Origin: Pseudomonas putida
GTDB lineage: Bacteria; Pseudomonadota; Gammaproteobacteria; Pseudomonadales; Pseudomonadaceae
Length of the DNA: 64,000 nucleotides
Direction of reading: 5' to 3'
Assembly: GCF_002741075.1 (NCBI RefSeq)
Contig: NZ_CP016634.1
Span: forward strand, 5,260,501 to 5,324,500
The position numbers and the translations under genes are program-made. The notes below the pieces were generated by a model. The model saw only the letters and a program-made list of their open reading frames with translations. It did no database searches and was not told the DNA's origin. This document shows, piece after piece, positions 1 to 12,013 of this stretch; position 1 is the first letter of the stretch, and each line of letters opens with the position of its first letter.

Positions 1-195
1 CCCAAGCAGCACGAACAGCAACTCCTCGTCACGCAATGCCGGTCGCCCACCCAGGCGCTCACGCAAATCGTCCCAGCCCTCAAGACGCAGGCGACGGTCC
101 ATGGCCTGGCCAAGCAGGGCCCCGAGCAACGCACCGGGAATGCTGGCCACGGCGAAACCGGCACCGGCACCTATCAATGTGCTTGGCCACCACAT
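1..195 (-). CDS. djlA: DjlA-type DnaJ-like membrane co-chaperone (partial, N-terminus only)
   Basis: Only the first 65 codons lie in the window; the gene runs off the left edge. The visible protein begins MWWPSTLIGAGAGFAVASIP and has one glycine/alanine-rich membrane segment (about residues 6-27) followed by a basic stretch (MDRRLRL). This is the N-terminal anchor arrangement of DjlA, an inner-membrane J-domain partner of DnaK. The TerB-like and J domains are not visible. The ATG follows the murU stop by one base, so it is the distal gene of amgK-murU-djlA. The family call rests on this N-terminus and on the usual Pseudomonas gene order. Confidence 0.7.
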   Translation of the reverse strand, partial: MWWPSTLIGAGAGFAVASIPGALLGALLGQAMDRRLRLEGWDDLRERLGGRPALRDEELLFVLLG

Positions 196-196
196 C

Positions 197-1884
<1,688 letters not shown>

Positions 1885-2014
1885 TACAAGGGTCTCCGAC
1901 GGCCCTAGCCGTCAAGCGGGTCATGCTTTATTATCCAGCATCTTTTTCAGACCATCGAGAGGCGTGCGGCCCCACACGCGGGCAGATGGCACGCAGGAAG
2001 CCCGGACTAATAAG

Positions 2015-4831
2015 ATGGCATTGAAATCCCCCGCGTTTCGTAGAAAGTTTCCGTTGTTGGTGACTGGCGGTCTGCTGGCCCTGCAACCTCTGGCCACGTC
2101 CTACGTGGTGGCAGCCGAGCAGTTCGACTGCCAAGTGTCCGCCTCCGGTGGTTGGGACTGCAAGCCCAAGACCACGGTCAGCAACCTCCCTCCACGCCCA
2201 GTGCATGAAGGCGCCGCGCTGAGCTCAGGCGGTGACGCCCAGGTCGCCGAGACCGACGCCGATGGCGAACCCAAGCCGGTGCTGGTCACCGAAAGCAAAG
2301 GCCGTGGTCTGAAATCGCGTAGCGAAGACTACAGCCACCTTGACTGGGTTCCCCGCGAGAAACTCACCGCCGCCCAATTGGCCGAGACCGGTCCGTACTG
2401 CGGTGGCGCGTACATCGAGCCGTCGCGTCCGGGCATGGACGACACCACGCCCAAGGACGAAGCACCGACCTACCTGAACGCCAAGGTCTCCCGCTATCAG
2501 CAGGAGCAGCAGATCGCCACCCTCGCTGGTGACGTGGTCATGCGCCAAGGCAGCATGCAGGTCCAGGCCGACGAGGCCAACCTGTACCAGGCCGAGAACC
2601 GCGGCGAGCTCAAGGGCAACGTCAAGCTGCGCGACAATGGCTCGCTGGTCGTCGGCGACCAGGCCGAGATCCAGCTGGACACCGGCGAGGCCAAGGTCGA
2701 CAACGCCGAATACGTGATGCACAAGTCGCACATTCGCGGCAACGCGCTGTACGCCAAGCGTGGCGAAAACGCCATCATCCGCCTCAAGGACGGTACCTAC
2801 ACCACCTGTGAGCCGGGCAGCAACGCATGGCAGCTCAAGGGCAACAACATCACCCTGAACCCAGCCACCGGCTTCGGTACCGCGACCAACGTCACCCTGC
2901 GGGTCAAGGATTTCCCGGTGTTCTATACACCGTACATCTACTTCCCGATCGACGACCGTCGCCAGTCCGGCTTCCTGCCGCCGTCGTTCAGCACCAGCAG
3001 CGACAACGGTTTCATGCTGGTCACGCCGTACTACTTCAACCTGGCGCCGAACTACGACGCCACGTTGTACCCGCGCTACATGGCCAAACGCGGGCTCTTG
3101 ATGGAAGGCGAGTTCCGCTACCTCACCAAATCCAGCGAAGGCCAGCTCGGTGCTGCGTACCTGAACGACAAGAACGACGATCGTAAAGAGCAGACCGACT
3201 ACAAAGAACAACGCTGGATGTACAACTGGCAACACAAGGGCGGGCTGGATTCGCGCTTGATGAGCGAGGTGGACTACACCGACATCAGCGACCCGTTCTA
3301 CTTCCAGGACCTGGAAACCGGTCAGATTGGTGTTGAAAGCCGGGATGTGGTTAACCAGCAGGGTGCGCTTACCTATCGGGGTGACAGTTACCAGGCGCGG
3401 TTGAATCTACATGCGTATGAAATGGCCACGCTGTCGCGGGTCACGCCATACGACAAACTGCCGCAAGTCACCTTCAACGGCCTGCTGCCCTATCATCCGG
3501 GCGGGTTCGACTTCAGCTATCAGACCGAGGCGGTGCGCTTCGATCGTGACCTGAAGAACGACTTCGTGCTCAACGAAGATGGCCTGCCGGACACCTCCGC
3601 AGGTGCTCCAGGCCGACGCCTCGACCAGAACGTCTTCGGCCTTGCGCGCGCCAATGGCACCCGCCTGAACGCCGCGCCAGCCATCAGCTTGCCGATGGAA
3701 GCCAGCTATGGGTTCCTCAAGCCGAAGCTGAAGTACGTCTATACGCACTACGACCTCGACCTGGACAACAAGGGCAAGACCGACCTTGCCAATGCCAGCC
3801 CGGAAACACGTGATTTGCGCGGTGACTTCTCCAGCACCCAGAACCGCAGCGTTCCAGTCTTCAGCGTCGACAGCGGCCTGTACTTCGACCGCAACACCCA
3901 GTGGTTCGGCAAGAACTACCGCCAGACCCTCGAACCGCGTCTGTTCTACCTCTACGTCCCGTACGAGGACCAGAAAGACATCCCGGTCTTCGACACTGGC
4001 GAGACCTACTTCAACTACGCCTCGCTGTTCCGCGACAACCGCTTCAGCGGCTCCGACCGCATCGGCGACGAGAACAAGCTGTCGCTGGGCGTGACCAACC
4101 GCTGGATCGAGGAAAACGGCTTCGAGCGCCAGCGCTTCAGCGTCGGCCAGGCCCTGTACTTCCGCGATCGCAAGGTGCAGATGCCGGGCATCGACTGGCG
4201 CACCCGTGCCGACTCGCAGGCAGACGTATCGCCTTACGCCCTGGAATACCAGTACGCCTTCAACCGCGACTGGCGCTTCAACTCCGACTACAACTGGGAC
4301 CCGGACAGCCGCAAGCCTCGCTCCGGCAGCGCCATGTTCCACTACCAGCCGGAAGACAACCCGAACAAGGTCATCAACGCAGGCTACCGCTACCGCAACG
4401 ACCTGGTTCGCTACGATTCGCTCACCGGCACCTGGCAGGTGGGTGGTGGCGACTACGGCACCCCGGGTAGCCCGAACTACGTCAAGGACTACTACAAGAT
4501 CCAGCAGCACGACTTCTCGGTCATCTGGCCGATCGTTCCTCAGTGGAGCGTGATCGGTCGCTGGCAGCATGACTACAACCGCAACCGCACCCTGGAAGCC
4601 ATGGGCGGTTTCGAGTACGACAACTGCTGCTGGAAGCTGCGCCTGATCAACCGTTACTGGATCGACTACGACGACTTCAGCCAGGCACTGCCGCAAAACG
4701 AGAAGGGCGACCACGGCGTCTTCCTGCAAATCGTCCTCAAAGGCCTCGGCGGCGTTGTGGGCAACAAGGTCGAGACGTTCCTCGACGAAGGCATTCAAGG
4801 TTACCGTACACGTGAAGACCAAGCTTATTGA
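2015..4831 (+). CDS. lptD: LPS-assembly outer-membrane protein LptD
   Basis: LptD (Imp/OstA, 938 residues) forms with the lipoprotein LptE the outer-membrane translocon that inserts lipopolysaccharide in the outer leaflet. The ATG at 2015 gives a basic N-terminus, a hydrophobic core and a signal cleavage site after YVVAA, leaving mature EQFDC. An OstA/LptA-like jellyroll lies at about residues 150-300 ([20 protein letters not shown]), followed by a long beta-barrel rich in aromatic strands. The cysteines expected for the inter-domain disulfides are present: EQFDC, CEPGS and the CC pair in [10 protein letters not shown]. An in-frame ATG at 1964 would bury the signal peptide and was rejected. 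The stop overlaps surA by 20 bp. Confidence 0.97.
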   Translation: MALKSPAFRRKFPLLVTGGLLALQPLATSYVVAAEQFDCQVSASGGWDCKPKTTVSNLPPRPVHEGAALSSGGDAQVAETDADGEPKPVLVTESKGRGLKSRSEDYSHLDWVPREKLTAAQLAETGPYCGGAYIEPSRPGMDDTTPKDEAPTYLNAKVSRYQQEQQIATLAGDVVMRQGSMQVQADEANLYQAENRGELKGNVKLRDNGSLVVGDQAEIQLDTGEAKVDNAEYVMHKSHIRGNALYAKRGENAIIRLKDGTYTTCEPGSNAWQLKGNNITLNPATGFGTATNVTLRVKDFPVFYTPYIYFPIDDRRQSGFLPPSFSTSSDNGFMLVTPYYFNLAPNYDATLYPRYMAKRGLLMEGEFRYLTKSSEGQLGAAYLNDKNDDRKEQTDYKEQRWMYNWQHKGGLDSRLMSEVDYTDISDPFYFQDLETGQIGVESRDVVNQQGALTYRGDSYQARLNLHAYEMATLSRVTPYDKLPQVTFNGLLPYHPGGFDFSYQTEAVRFDRDLKNDFVLNEDGLPDTSAGAPGRRLDQNVFGLARANGTRLNAAPAISLPMEASYGFLKPKLKYVYTHYDLDLDNKGKTDLANASPETRDLRGDFSSTQNRSVPVFSVDSGLYFDRNTQWFGKNYRQTLEPRLFYLYVPYEDQKDIPVFDTGETYFNYASLFRDNRFSGSDRIGDENKLSLGVTNRWIEENGFERQRFSVGQALYFRDRKVQMPGIDWRTRADSQADVSPYALEYQYAFNRDWRFNSDYNWDPDSRKPRSGSAMFHYQPEDNPNKVINAGYRYRNDLVRYDSLTGTWQVGGGDYGTPGSPNYVKDYYKIQQHDFSVIWPIVPQWSVIGRWQHDYNRNRTLEAMGGFEYDNCCWKLRLINRYWIDYDDFSQALPQNEKGDHGVFLQIVLKGLGGVVGNKVETFLDEGIQGYRTREDQAY

Positions 4832-6131
4832 TCGCCTGCGCCCGCTGCTGCTGGGCGCTGTATTGCTGAGTGGCGCGGTGCATGCCGCGGTACAACCCCT
4901 AGACCGCGTGGTGGCCATCGTCGACAACGACGTGGTCATGCAAAGCCAGCTGGACCAGCGCATCCGCGAAGTACAGCAGACCATCGCCAAGCGCGGCGGT
5001 GGTGTACCGCCGGCGGGCGCCCTGGAGCAGCAGGTACTGGAGCGCCTGATCGTCGAGAACCTGCAACTGCAGATCGGCGAGCGTTCCGGTATCCGCATCA
5101 CCGACGAAGAACTCAACCAGGCCATCGGCACCATTGCCCAGCGCAACGGCATGAGCCTTGATCAGTTCCGTGCCGCCCTGGCCCACGATGGCCTGTCGTT
5201 CGACGACGCCCGTGACCAGGTCAAGCGCGAGATGATCATCAGCCGCGTGCGCCAGCGCCGGGTGGCCGAGCGCATCCAGGTCTCGGAGCAGGAGGTGAAG
5301 AACTACCTGAACTCGGACCTGGGCAAGATGCAGCTGTCCGAAGAGTACCGTCTGGCCAACATCCTGATCCCGACCCCGGAAAGCGCCAACTCCGAGGCCA
5401 TTCAGGCGGCCGCCCGCCAAGCCGGAGACGTTTACCAGCAGCTCAAGCAAGGTGCGGACTTCGGCCAGATGGCCATCGCCCGTTCCGCCAGCGAGAACGC
5501 CCTGGAAGGCGGCGAGATGGGCTGGCGTAAAGCCGGCCAACTGCCACCTGATTTCGCCAAGATGCTGAGCAGCATGGCCGACGGCGACATCACCCAGCCG
5601 ATCCGCATCCCCAACGGCTTCATCATCCTCAAGCTCGAGGAAAAGCGCGGGGGCAATGCCAGCGTGCTGCGCGACGAAGTCCATGTGCGCCACATCCTGA
5701 TCAAGCCAAGCGAGATCCGCAGCGATGCGGCTACCAAGCAACTGGCCGAGCGTCTGTACGAGCGCATCAAGAACGGCGAAGACTTCGGCGAACTGGCCAA
5801 GAGCTTCTCGGAAGACCCAGGTTCGGCCCTCAACGGCGGCGACCTCAACTGGGTCGACCCCAACAGCCTGGTACCTGAGTTCCGCGAGCAGATGGCCAAT
5901 GCGCCCCAGGGCGAAGTGACCCGTCCGTTCCGCACCCAGTACGGCTGGCACGTGCTGGAAGTACTGGGCCGCCGCGCCACCGACAGCACCGAGCAAGCGC
6001 GCGAACAGCAGGCCCTGAGCGTGCTGCGCAACCGCAAGTACGATGAAGAGCTGCAGACCTGGCTGCGTCAGATCCGCGACGAAGCCTACGTAGAAATCAA
6101 GCTGCCTGGCGCTGACCAGGCTGCCCAGTGA
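4812..6131 (+). CDS. surA: Periplasmic chaperone and peptidyl-prolyl isomerase SurA
   Basis: SurA (439 residues) escorts unfolded outer-membrane proteins, LptD among them, through the periplasm. I chose the GTG at 4812, inside the end of lptD. It gives [20 protein letters not shown], a compact signal peptide cleaved after GAVHA. An N-terminal SurA chaperone domain (about 26-150) is followed by two parvulin rotamase domains: roughly 175-275 ([13 protein letters not shown]) and 285-385 ([12 protein letters not shown], ending in GWHVLEVLG). The overlap with lptD suggests translational coupling between the chaperone and its client. Confidence 0.96.
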   Translation: MKTKLIDRLRPLLLGAVLLSGAVHAAVQPLDRVVAIVDNDVVMQSQLDQRIREVQQTIAKRGGGVPPAGALEQQVLERLIVENLQLQIGERSGIRITDEELNQAIGTIAQRNGMSLDQFRAALAHDGLSFDDARDQVKREMIISRVRQRRVAERIQVSEQEVKNYLNSDLGKMQLSEEYRLANILIPTPESANSEAIQAAARQAGDVYQQLKQGADFGQMAIARSASENALEGGEMGWRKAGQLPPDFAKMLSSMADGDITQPIRIPNGFIILKLEEKRGGNASVLRDEVHVRHILIKPSEIRSDAATKQLAERLYERIKNGEDFGELAKSFSEDPGSALNGGDLNWVDPNSLVPEFREQMANAPQGEVTRPFRTQYGWHVLEVLGRRATDSTEQAREQQALSVLRNRKYDEELQTWLRQIRDEAYVEIKLPGADQAAQ

Positions 6132-7117
6132 AGCCCCTGCGCTTCGCCGTCACGCCCGGCGAGCCGGCCGGCATAGGTCCCGACCTGTGCCTGCTGCTGG
6201 CCGCCGAGGCCCAGCCCCATCCCCTGATCGCCATCACCAGCCGTGACCTGCTCGCCGAGCGGGCCACGCAGTTGGGGCTGTCCGTCACCCTGCTGCCGGT
6301 CACCCAAGGCGCCTGGCCCGACCAGCCCGCCCCCGCCGGCAGCCTGTACGTCTGGGATACGCCACTGGCCGCTGCGGTAGTGCCTGGACAGTTGGACAAG
6401 GCCAATGCTGCCTTCGTGCTGCAGACCCTGACACGCGCAGGCCAAGGGTGCCTGGATGGGCATTTCGCCGGCATGATCACTGCGCCTGTGCACAAGGGCG
6501 TGATCAACGAAAGCGGCATCGCCTTCTCCGGCCATACCGAATTCCTGGCTGACCTCACCCACACCACCCAGGTGGTGATGATGCTGGCCACCCATGGCTT
6601 GCGCGTGGCCCTGGTGACCACTCACCTGCCCCTGCGCGACGTCGCCGACGCCATCACCGCCGAGCGCCTGGAGCGGGTCACGCGGATCCTGCATGCTGAC
6701 CTGCGTGACAAGTTCGGCATCGCCCAGCCCCGCATCCTGGTCTGCGGCCTCAACCCGCATGCCGGCGAAGGCGGCCATCTGGGCCGCGAAGAAATCGACA
6801 TCATCGAGCCTGCCTTGCAGCGCCTGCGCAGCCAAGGCATGGACCTGCGCGGTCCGCTGCCGGCCGATACCCTGTTTACCCCCAAATATCTGGAGCACTG
6901 CGACGCGGTGCTGGCGATGTACCATGACCAAGGCCTACCGGTGCTCAAGTACAAAGGCTTTGGCGCTGCGGTCAACGTGACCCTGGGCCTGCCGATCATC
7001 CGCACCTCGGTCGACCACGGCACCGCCCTGGACCTGGCCGGCAGCGGCAAGGTCGACACCGGCAGCCTGCGGGTCGCCCTGGAAACCGCCTACCAGATGG
7101 CCGAGAACCGACCATGA
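6128..7117 (+). CDS. pdxA: 4-hydroxythreonine-4-phosphate dehydrogenase PdxA
   Basis: PdxA (329 residues) oxidises 4-phosphohydroxy-L-threonine in the DXP-dependent pyridoxal-phosphate pathway, using NAD and a divalent metal. Family motifs are present: [13 protein letters not shown] at the start, [13 protein letters not shown] and SGHTEFLA in the middle, [14 protein letters not shown], and [16 protein letters not shown], which contains a metal-ligand histidine. The start is GTG at 6128, sharing bases with the surA TGA, so translation is probably coupled. The stop overlaps the ksgA start as ATGA. Confidence 0.96.
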   Translation: MKPLRFAVTPGEPAGIGPDLCLLLAAEAQPHPLIAITSRDLLAERATQLGLSVTLLPVTQGAWPDQPAPAGSLYVWDTPLAAAVVPGQLDKANAAFVLQTLTRAGQGCLDGHFAGMITAPVHKGVINESGIAFSGHTEFLADLTHTTQVVMMLATHGLRVALVTTHLPLRDVADAITAERLERVTRILHADLRDKFGIAQPRILVCGLNPHAGEGGHLGREEIDIIEPALQRLRSQGMDLRGPLPADTLFTPKYLEHCDAVLAMYHDQGLPVLKYKGFGAAVNVTLGLPIIRTSVDHGTALDLAGSGKVDTGSLRVALETAYQMAENRP

Positions 7118-7920
7118 ACGAGCAATACCAACACCGGGCGCGCAAGCGCTTTGGCCAGAACTTCCTGCATGACGCGGGCATCATCGACCGCATTCTGCGC
7201 GCTATCAACGCCAAGCCCGGTGAACACCTGCTGGAAATCGGCCCGGGCCAGGGCGCCCTGACCGAAGGCCTGCTGAGCAGCGGCGCCCAACTGGACGTCG
7301 TCGAACTGGACAAGGACCTGGTGCCGATCCTCCAGCACAAGTTCGCCGGCCGCGACAATTTCCGCCTGCACCAAGGCGACGCCCTGAAGTTCGACTTCAA
7401 CCAGCTGGGCGTGCCTGCGCGCAGCCTCAAGGTGGTGGGCAACCTGCCCTACAACATCTCCACGCCGTTGATTTTTCACCTGCTGGACCATGCCAACCTG
7501 ATCCGCGACATGCACTTCATGCTGCAAAAGGAAGTGGTCGAGCGTCTTGCCGCCGGCCCAGGTGGCGGTGACTGGGGCCGCCTGTCGATCATGGTTCAGT
7601 ACCACTGCCGCGTGGAACACCTGTTCAACGTCGGCCCCGGCGCCTTCAATCCACCACCGAAAGTGGACTCGGCCATCGTCCGACTGGTGCCGCACGAGAC
7701 CCTGCCACACCCGGCCAAGGATCCGCGCCTGCTCGAACGCGTCGTCCGCGAAGCCTTCAACCAGCGCCGCAAGACCCTGCGCAATACCCTCAAGGGCCTG
7801 CTCGACAGCCAGGCCATCGAAGCCGCGGGCGTCGATGGCAGCCTGCGCCCGGAACAACTGGACCTGGCAGCGTTCGTACGCCTGGCCGACAAGCTGGCCG
7901 AACAGCCAAGCGCCAGCTGA
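7114..7920 (+). CDS. ksgA: 16S rRNA dimethyladenosine transferase KsgA/RsmA
   Basis: KsgA (268 residues) dimethylates the two adjacent adenines in the 3' hairpin of 16S rRNA using SAM, a late checkpoint of 30S assembly. The N-terminus has [10 protein letters not shown]; the SAM loop [15 protein letters not shown] lies at about 40-54; motif IV is [11 protein letters not shown], with the NLPY signature of adenine-N6 dimethylases. The C-terminal helical domain contains [15 protein letters not shown]. Overlaps pdxA by four bases (ATGA). Confidence 0.97.
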   Translation: MNEQYQHRARKRFGQNFLHDAGIIDRILRAINAKPGEHLLEIGPGQGALTEGLLSSGAQLDVVELDKDLVPILQHKFAGRDNFRLHQGDALKFDFNQLGVPARSLKVVGNLPYNISTPLIFHLLDHANLIRDMHFMLQKEVVERLAAGPGGGDWGRLSIMVQYHCRVEHLFNVGPGAFNPPPKVDSAIVRLVPHETLPHPAKDPRLLERVVREAFNQRRKTLRNTLKGLLDSQAIEAAGVDGSLRPEQLDLAAFVRLADKLAEQPSAS

Positions 7921-7936
7921 GGACGCCTTACTGTCA

Positions 7937-7963
7937 CCTGTCGTGGGATAAACCCGCGACAGG
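7937..7963. repeat. REP-like hairpin between ksgA and apaG
   Basis: An 11-bp inverted repeat (7937-7947 with 7953-7963, one G-T wobble) encloses ATAAA. Its core GGGATAAACCCGC resembles the short palindromic repeats common in P. putida intergenic DNA. No T-tract follows, so it is more likely a REP element or mRNA-stability hairpin than a terminator. Confidence 0.6.
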
Positions 7964-8075
7964 GCCGGGAATGTCTACAAGCGACGCCAAGCCCGACACA
8001 ACTGGCCTACGCCCCCATCCATGGCCTAGACTGCAACCATTGCAGTATTTGCGTCCGCTCGTCCAAGGCCTTTGC

Positions 8076-8456
8076 ATGTCAGACCCCCGCTACCAGATCG
8101 ACGTCAGCGTCGTGACCCGTTACCTCAAAGAACAATCCGATCCCGACAACGACCGCTTTGCCTTCGCCTACACCATCACAGTGCAGAACAACGGCACGCT
8201 CAAGGCCCGGCTACTTTCGCGCCACTGGCTGATCACCAATGGTGACGGAGAAGTCGAAGAGGTTCGTGGAGCAGGCGTGGTCGGCCAACAGCCGCTCATC
8301 GAGCCTGGCGACAGCCACACCTACAGCAGCGGGGCGGTGCTCACGACCCGCGTCGGTACCATGCAGGGCAGCTACCAGATGTTCGCCGAGGACGGCAAAC
8401 ACTTCGACGCCCCCATCGCGCCGTTCCGCCTGGCCGTACCTGGAGCACTGCACTGA
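8076..8456 (+). CDS. apaG: ApaG, DUF525 domain protein
   Basis: ApaG (126 residues) is a single fibronectin-III-like DUF525 domain whose biochemical role is not settled; it is habitually paired with apaH. The ATG at 8076 gives [17 protein letters not shown], the usual N-terminus; a longer in-frame start at 7971 would run through the intergenic hairpin region. Conserved motifs include [35 protein letters not shown] and [11 protein letters not shown]. Its TGA shares one base with the apaH ATG. Confidence 0.93.
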   Translation: MSDPRYQIDVSVVTRYLKEQSDPDNDRFAFAYTITVQNNGTLKARLLSRHWLITNGDGEVEEVRGAGVVGQQPLIEPGDSHTYSSGAVLTTRVGTMQGSYQMFAEDGKHFDAPIAPFRLAVPGALH

Positions 8457-9295
8457 TGGCGGTGTACGCGGTCGGCGACCTGCAGGGCTGTCTGCAGCCA
8501 CTCAAGTGCCTGCTCGAACGCGTGCACTTCAACCCAGCGGTGGACCGTCTGTGGCTGGTGGGCGACCTGGTCAACCGCGGCCCAGAGTCACTCGAGACCC
8601 TGCGCTTTCTTTATTCGATCCGCCAATCGCTGGTGTGCGTACTGGGCAACCATGACCTGCACCTGCTGGCGGCCTGGAACAACGTCGAGCGCCTGAAGAA
8701 GAGCGATACCCTGCGCGAGATCATCGAAGCGCCAGACGCCGACCAGTTGTTCGACTGGCTGCGTCAGCAAAAGCTGCTGCACTATGACGAGTCGCGCGGC
8801 ATCGCCATGGTCCATGCCGGTATCCCGCCCCAGTGGACCCTGGGCAAGGCCCTCGAACTGGCGGCCGAGGTGGAGGAAGTGCTGCGCGATGACACCCGCC
8901 TGAAGCTCTACCTCGATGGCATGTACGGCAACGAGCCGAACAAGTGGAGCAAGAACCTGACCGGCGTCGAACGCCTGCGGGTGATCACCAACTACTTCAC
9001 CCGCATGCGCTTCTGTACCGCCGAGGGCAAGCTCGATCTGAAGAGCAAGGAAGGTCTGGATACCGCTCCCAAGGGCTACAAGCCCTGGTTCGCCCACAAG
9101 GACCGACGCTCACGTCATGTGAAGATCATCTTTGGCCATTGGGCCGCTCTGGAAGGGCGTGTCGATGTCCCAGACGTCATCGGCCTGGACACCGGCTGTG
9201 TATGGGGTGGCGCCATGACCCTGTACAACGTCGACAGCGGCGAATTCCACCGCTGCGAGTGCGCCGACGACGGCACCCCACGCCAACCGGCATAA
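8456..9295 (+). CDS. apaH: Bis(5'-nucleosyl)-tetraphosphatase (symmetrical) ApaH
   Basis: ApaH (279 residues) hydrolyses Ap4A to two ADP and removes Np4 caps from RNA, limiting alarmone build-up under stress. It is a calcineurin-like metallophosphoesterase with all metal motifs: [10 protein letters not shown] at residue 7, [12 protein letters not shown] near 36, LGNHDLHLL near 62, then HAGIPP and FGHWAALEG. ksgA-apaG-apaH is a long-known gene order in gammaproteobacteria. It overlaps apaG by one base and is followed after 40 bp by glpE. Confidence 0.96.
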   Translation: MAVYAVGDLQGCLQPLKCLLERVHFNPAVDRLWLVGDLVNRGPESLETLRFLYSIRQSLVCVLGNHDLHLLAAWNNVERLKKSDTLREIIEAPDADQLFDWLRQQKLLHYDESRGIAMVHAGIPPQWTLGKALELAAEVEEVLRDDTRLKLYLDGMYGNEPNKWSKNLTGVERLRVITNYFTRMRFCTAEGKLDLKSKEGLDTAPKGYKPWFAHKDRRSRHVKIIFGHWAALEGRVDVPDVIGLDTGCVWGGAMTLYNVDSGEFHRCECADDGTPRQPA

Positions 9296-9335
9296 CCGAC
9301 TAGACTTAACGATCAGCCCCGAAGGAAACCGCCCC

Positions 9336-9665
9336 ATGAGCGAATTCAAACGCATCCCTCCCGAGCAGGCCCAGGCCTTGCGTGAGCAAGGTGCGGTGGT
9401 CGTCGACATTCGCGACCCACAGGCTTTTGCCGCCGGCCATATCAGCGGCGCCACACATCTGGATAACCATTCGGTCGCGGAGTTCATCCGCAATGCCGAC
9501 CTCGATGCACCGACCCTCGTGGTCTGCTACCACGGCAACTCCAGCCAGAGCGCGGCGGCCTATCTGGCGGGCCAGGGCTTTTCCGAGGTGTACAGCCTCG
9601 ACGGCGGCTTCGAGCTGTGGCGCAACACCTACCCGGCCGAAACCGCTCAAGGCGGCGCCGAATAA
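9336..9665 (+). CDS. glpE: Thiosulfate sulfurtransferase GlpE (single-domain rhodanese)
   Basis: A 109-residue single rhodanese domain that transfers sulfane sulfur from thiosulfate to cyanide or dithiols. The N-terminus carries the family's alanine/glutamine-rich helix ([21 protein letters not shown]), and the active-site loop is [16 protein letters not shown], with the catalytic cysteine near residue 65. A clear ribosome-binding site (GAAGGAAA) precedes the ATG. Last gene of the lptD-to-glpE run. Confidence 0.92.
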   Translation: MSEFKRIPPEQAQALREQGAVVVDIRDPQAFAAGHISGATHLDNHSVAEFIRNADLDAPTLVVCYHGNSSQSAAAYLAGQGFSEVYSLDGGFELWRNTYPAETAQGGAE

Positions 9666-9950
9666 TTTTTTTCATTTTCCCGCAGCCCGCGCCACGTGCG
9701 GGCTTGGGCCTTTCCTGACGAACGGTCGTGAGTATCTTCTCGGCCTCGCGCCCTTGACCTCCCGTATAACCAACTATCCTTAAGCCCAGGCCATCCAAAA
9801 AAGGGGAGAGCCGGTACACCGGCGTGCGGGTCATCGGTAGCGTTTCTACGGGTGTTCTGGGGGGTATACAGCAATCGGCCAGCCCGGTTGCATGCCAGCA
9901 TCATGCTGACTGATCCGGCGTCGGCTCCACGTATCGAGCGAGGTGACGTC
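9666..9950. other. Intergenic region glpE-prkA
   Basis: 285 bp without a convincing gene. It holds a short GC-rich hairpin at 9684-9704 (AGCCCGC/GCGGGCT arms) that lacks a downstream T-run, a candidate stationary-phase promoter at 9774-9784, and a roughly 160-base leader before prkA containing a small palindrome (CCGGTACACCGG) near 9813. Confidence 0.6.
9754..9784 (+). promoter_or_regulatory. Candidate sigma-S-type promoter for prkA-yeaH-spoVR
   Basis: CTATCCTTAAG at 9774-9784 differs by one base from the CTATACTTAA extended -10 favoured by RpoS. A TTGACC at 9754-9759 lies 15 bases upstream of TATCCT. The orthologous E. coli yeaGH genes are RpoS-dependent, which fits. Predicted from sequence only. 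Confidence 0.4.
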
Positions 9951-11873
9951 ATGAGCATTTTTAGCCACTTCCAACAACGTTTCGAGTCAACCCGCCAGGA
10001 AGAATTCTCGCTGCAGGAGTACCTCGAGCTGTGCAAAGAGGATCGCAGTGCCTATGCATCGGCGGCCGAACGGCTGTTGCTGGCCATCGGCGAACCAGAG
10101 CTGGTCGATACCTCAACGAACTCCAGGCTGTCGCGAATCTTCTCCAACAAGGTGATCCGCCGCTATCCGGCCTTTGCCGACTTCCACGGCATGGAAGAAT
10201 GCATCGACCAGATCGTCTCCTACTTCCGCCATGCCGCACAGGGCCTGGAGGAGAAGAAACAGATCCTGTACCTGCTGGGCCCGGTGGGGGGTGGTAAATC
10301 GTCCCTGGCCGAGAAACTCAAGCAGCTCATGGAGAAGGTCCCCTTCTACGCCATCAAAGGCTCTCCGGTGTTCGAATCGCCCCTGGGGCTGTTCAACGCC
10401 AGCGAGGACGGTGCCATTCTCGAAGAAGAATTCGGCATCCCGCGCCGCTACCTGAACACCATCATGTCCCCCTGGGCTACCAAGCGCCTGCAGGAATTCG
10501 GCGGCGATATCTCCAAGTTCCGGGTGGTCAAGCTCTACCCCTCCATCCTCAACCAGATCGCCATCGCCAAGACCGAACCCGGCGATGAGAACAACCAGGA
10601 CATCTCTGCGCTGGTCGGCAAGGTGGATATCCGCAAGCTCGAGGAATTCCCGCAGAACGACGCCGATGCCTACAGCTACTCGGGCGCGCTGTGCCGGGCG
10701 AACCAGGGCCTGATGGAGTTCGTCGAGATGTTCAAGGCGCCGATCAAGGTCCTGCACCCACTGCTCACCGCCACCCAGGAAGGCAACTACAACAGCACCG
10801 AAGGCCTCGGCGCGATCCCCTACTCCGGGATCCTGCTGGCCCACTCCAACGAATCGGAGTGGCACACCTTCCGCAACAACAAGAACAACGAGGCGTTCAT
10901 CGACCGGATCTACATCGTCAAGGTGCCGTACTGCCTGCGCGTCAGCGACGAAGTGAAGATCTACGACAAGCTGCTGATCAACAGCTCGCTGGCCAAGGCG
11001 CACTGCGCACCGGACACCCTGAAGATGCTTGCTCAGTTCACCGTGCTGTCGCGCTTGAAGGAGCCTGAGAACTCCAACATCTATTCGAAGATGCGTGTCT
11101 ACGACGGCGAGAATCTCAAGGATACCGATCCGAAGGCCAAGTCGATCCAGGAATATCGCGACGCGGCCGGTGTCGATGAAGGCATGAACGGCCTGTCGAC
11201 CCGGTTCGCCTTCAAGATCCTCTCCAAGGTGTTCAACTTCGATCCGCATGAAATCGCCGCCAACCCGGTGCACCTGCTCTATGTGCTCGAACAGCAAATC
11301 GAACAGGAGCAGTTCCCGGCCGAAGTACGCGAGCGCTACCTGCGCTATCTCAAGGAATACCTGGCGCCGCGCTACATCGAGTTCATCGGCAAGGAAATCC
11401 AGACCGCCTATCTCGAGTCCTACAGCGAGTACGGCCAGAACATTTTCGACCGCTATGTGCTGTACGCCGACTTCTGGATTCAGGACCAGGAATACCGCGA
11501 TCCGGAAACCGGCGAGATCCTCAACCGCATCGCTCTCAACGAAGAGCTGGAGAAGATCGAGAAGCCGGCGGGCATCAGCAACCCGAAAGACTTCCGCAAC
11601 GAGATCGTCAACTTCGTGCTACGGGCCCGAGCCAACAACAACGGCAAGAATCCGAGCTGGCTGAGCTACGAGAAACTGCGCGTGGTGATCGAGAAGAAAA
11701 TGTTCTCCAACACCGAAGACCTGCTGCCGGTCATCAGCTTCAACGCCAAGGCCAGCAAGGAGGATCAACAGAAACACAACGACTTCGTCACCCGGATGGT
11801 GGAACGTGGCTACACCGACAAACAGGTTCGCCTGCTGTCGGAATGGTATCTGCGGGTCAGGAAATCGCAATAA
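9951..11873 (+). CDS. prkA: PrkA family serine protein kinase (YeaG)
   Basis: A 640-residue PrkA protein: an N-terminal AAA+ ATPase domain with a variant Walker A (LLGPVGGGKSSLAEKL, about residues 105-120) and a C-terminal kinase-like domain. E. coli YeaG and Bacillus PrkA are linked to stress, nitrogen starvation and sporulation; the substrates are poorly defined. The ATG at 9951 (MSIFSHFQQRFE) sits behind GAGGTGAC; in-frame codons upstream lie in the leader and lack family similarity. It heads prkA-yeaH-spoVR, a trio kept together in many proteobacteria. Confidence 0.93.
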   Translation: MSIFSHFQQRFESTRQEEFSLQEYLELCKEDRSAYASAAERLLLAIGEPELVDTSTNSRLSRIFSNKVIRRYPAFADFHGMEECIDQIVSYFRHAAQGLEEKKQILYLLGPVGGGKSSLAEKLKQLMEKVPFYAIKGSPVFESPLGLFNASEDGAILEEEFGIPRRYLNTIMSPWATKRLQEFGGDISKFRVVKLYPSILNQIAIAKTEPGDENNQDISALVGKVDIRKLEEFPQNDADAYSYSGALCRANQGLMEFVEMFKAPIKVLHPLLTATQEGNYNSTEGLGAIPYSGILLAHSNESEWHTFRNNKNNEAFIDRIYIVKVPYCLRVSDEVKIYDKLLINSSLAKAHCAPDTLKMLAQFTVLSRLKEPENSNIYSKMRVYDGENLKDTDPKAKSIQEYRDAAGVDEGMNGLSTRFAFKILSKVFNFDPHEIAANPVHLLYVLEQQIEQEQFPAEVRERYLRYLKEYLAPRYIEFIGKEIQTAYLESYSEYGQNIFDRYVLYADFWIQDQEYRDPETGEILNRIALNEELEKIEKPAGISNPKDFRNEIVNFVLRARANNNGKNPSWLSYEKLRVVIEKKMFSNTEDLLPVISFNAKASKEDQQKHNDFVTRMVERGYTDKQVRLLSEWYLRVRKSQ

Positions 11874-12013
11874 GGCGGCAAGCGACAAGCCGCACGCTGC
11901 AAGCTGTTCGGCGCAGGGCTCAGGCTCGCGTCCCAGCTTGCGGCAGCGGTGGCTGCTCATTCTTGCAGCTTGAAGCTTGAGGCTTGCGGCTGCATCCAGT
12001 CACCGGAGGGACC
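11874..12013. repeat. Intergenic inverted-repeat cluster between prkA and yeaH
   Basis: 140 bp built largely of variants of GCTTGCAGCTTGAAGCTTG and its complement: AAGCCGCACGCTGCAAGCTG near 11887-11906 faces CAGCTTGAAGCTTGAGGCTTGCGGC near 11966-11990. Transcribed, it should fold into a long imperfect hairpin. Such AGCTTG-rich repeats recur between Pseudomonas genes. It could lower yeaH-spoVR expression relative to prkA or stabilise the prkA mRNA end. Confidence 0.6.

Noticed and set aside
9684-9704. Terminator after glpE
   Set aside because: The hairpin has no T-run downstream; the T-rich tract is upstream of it. Left unassigned.
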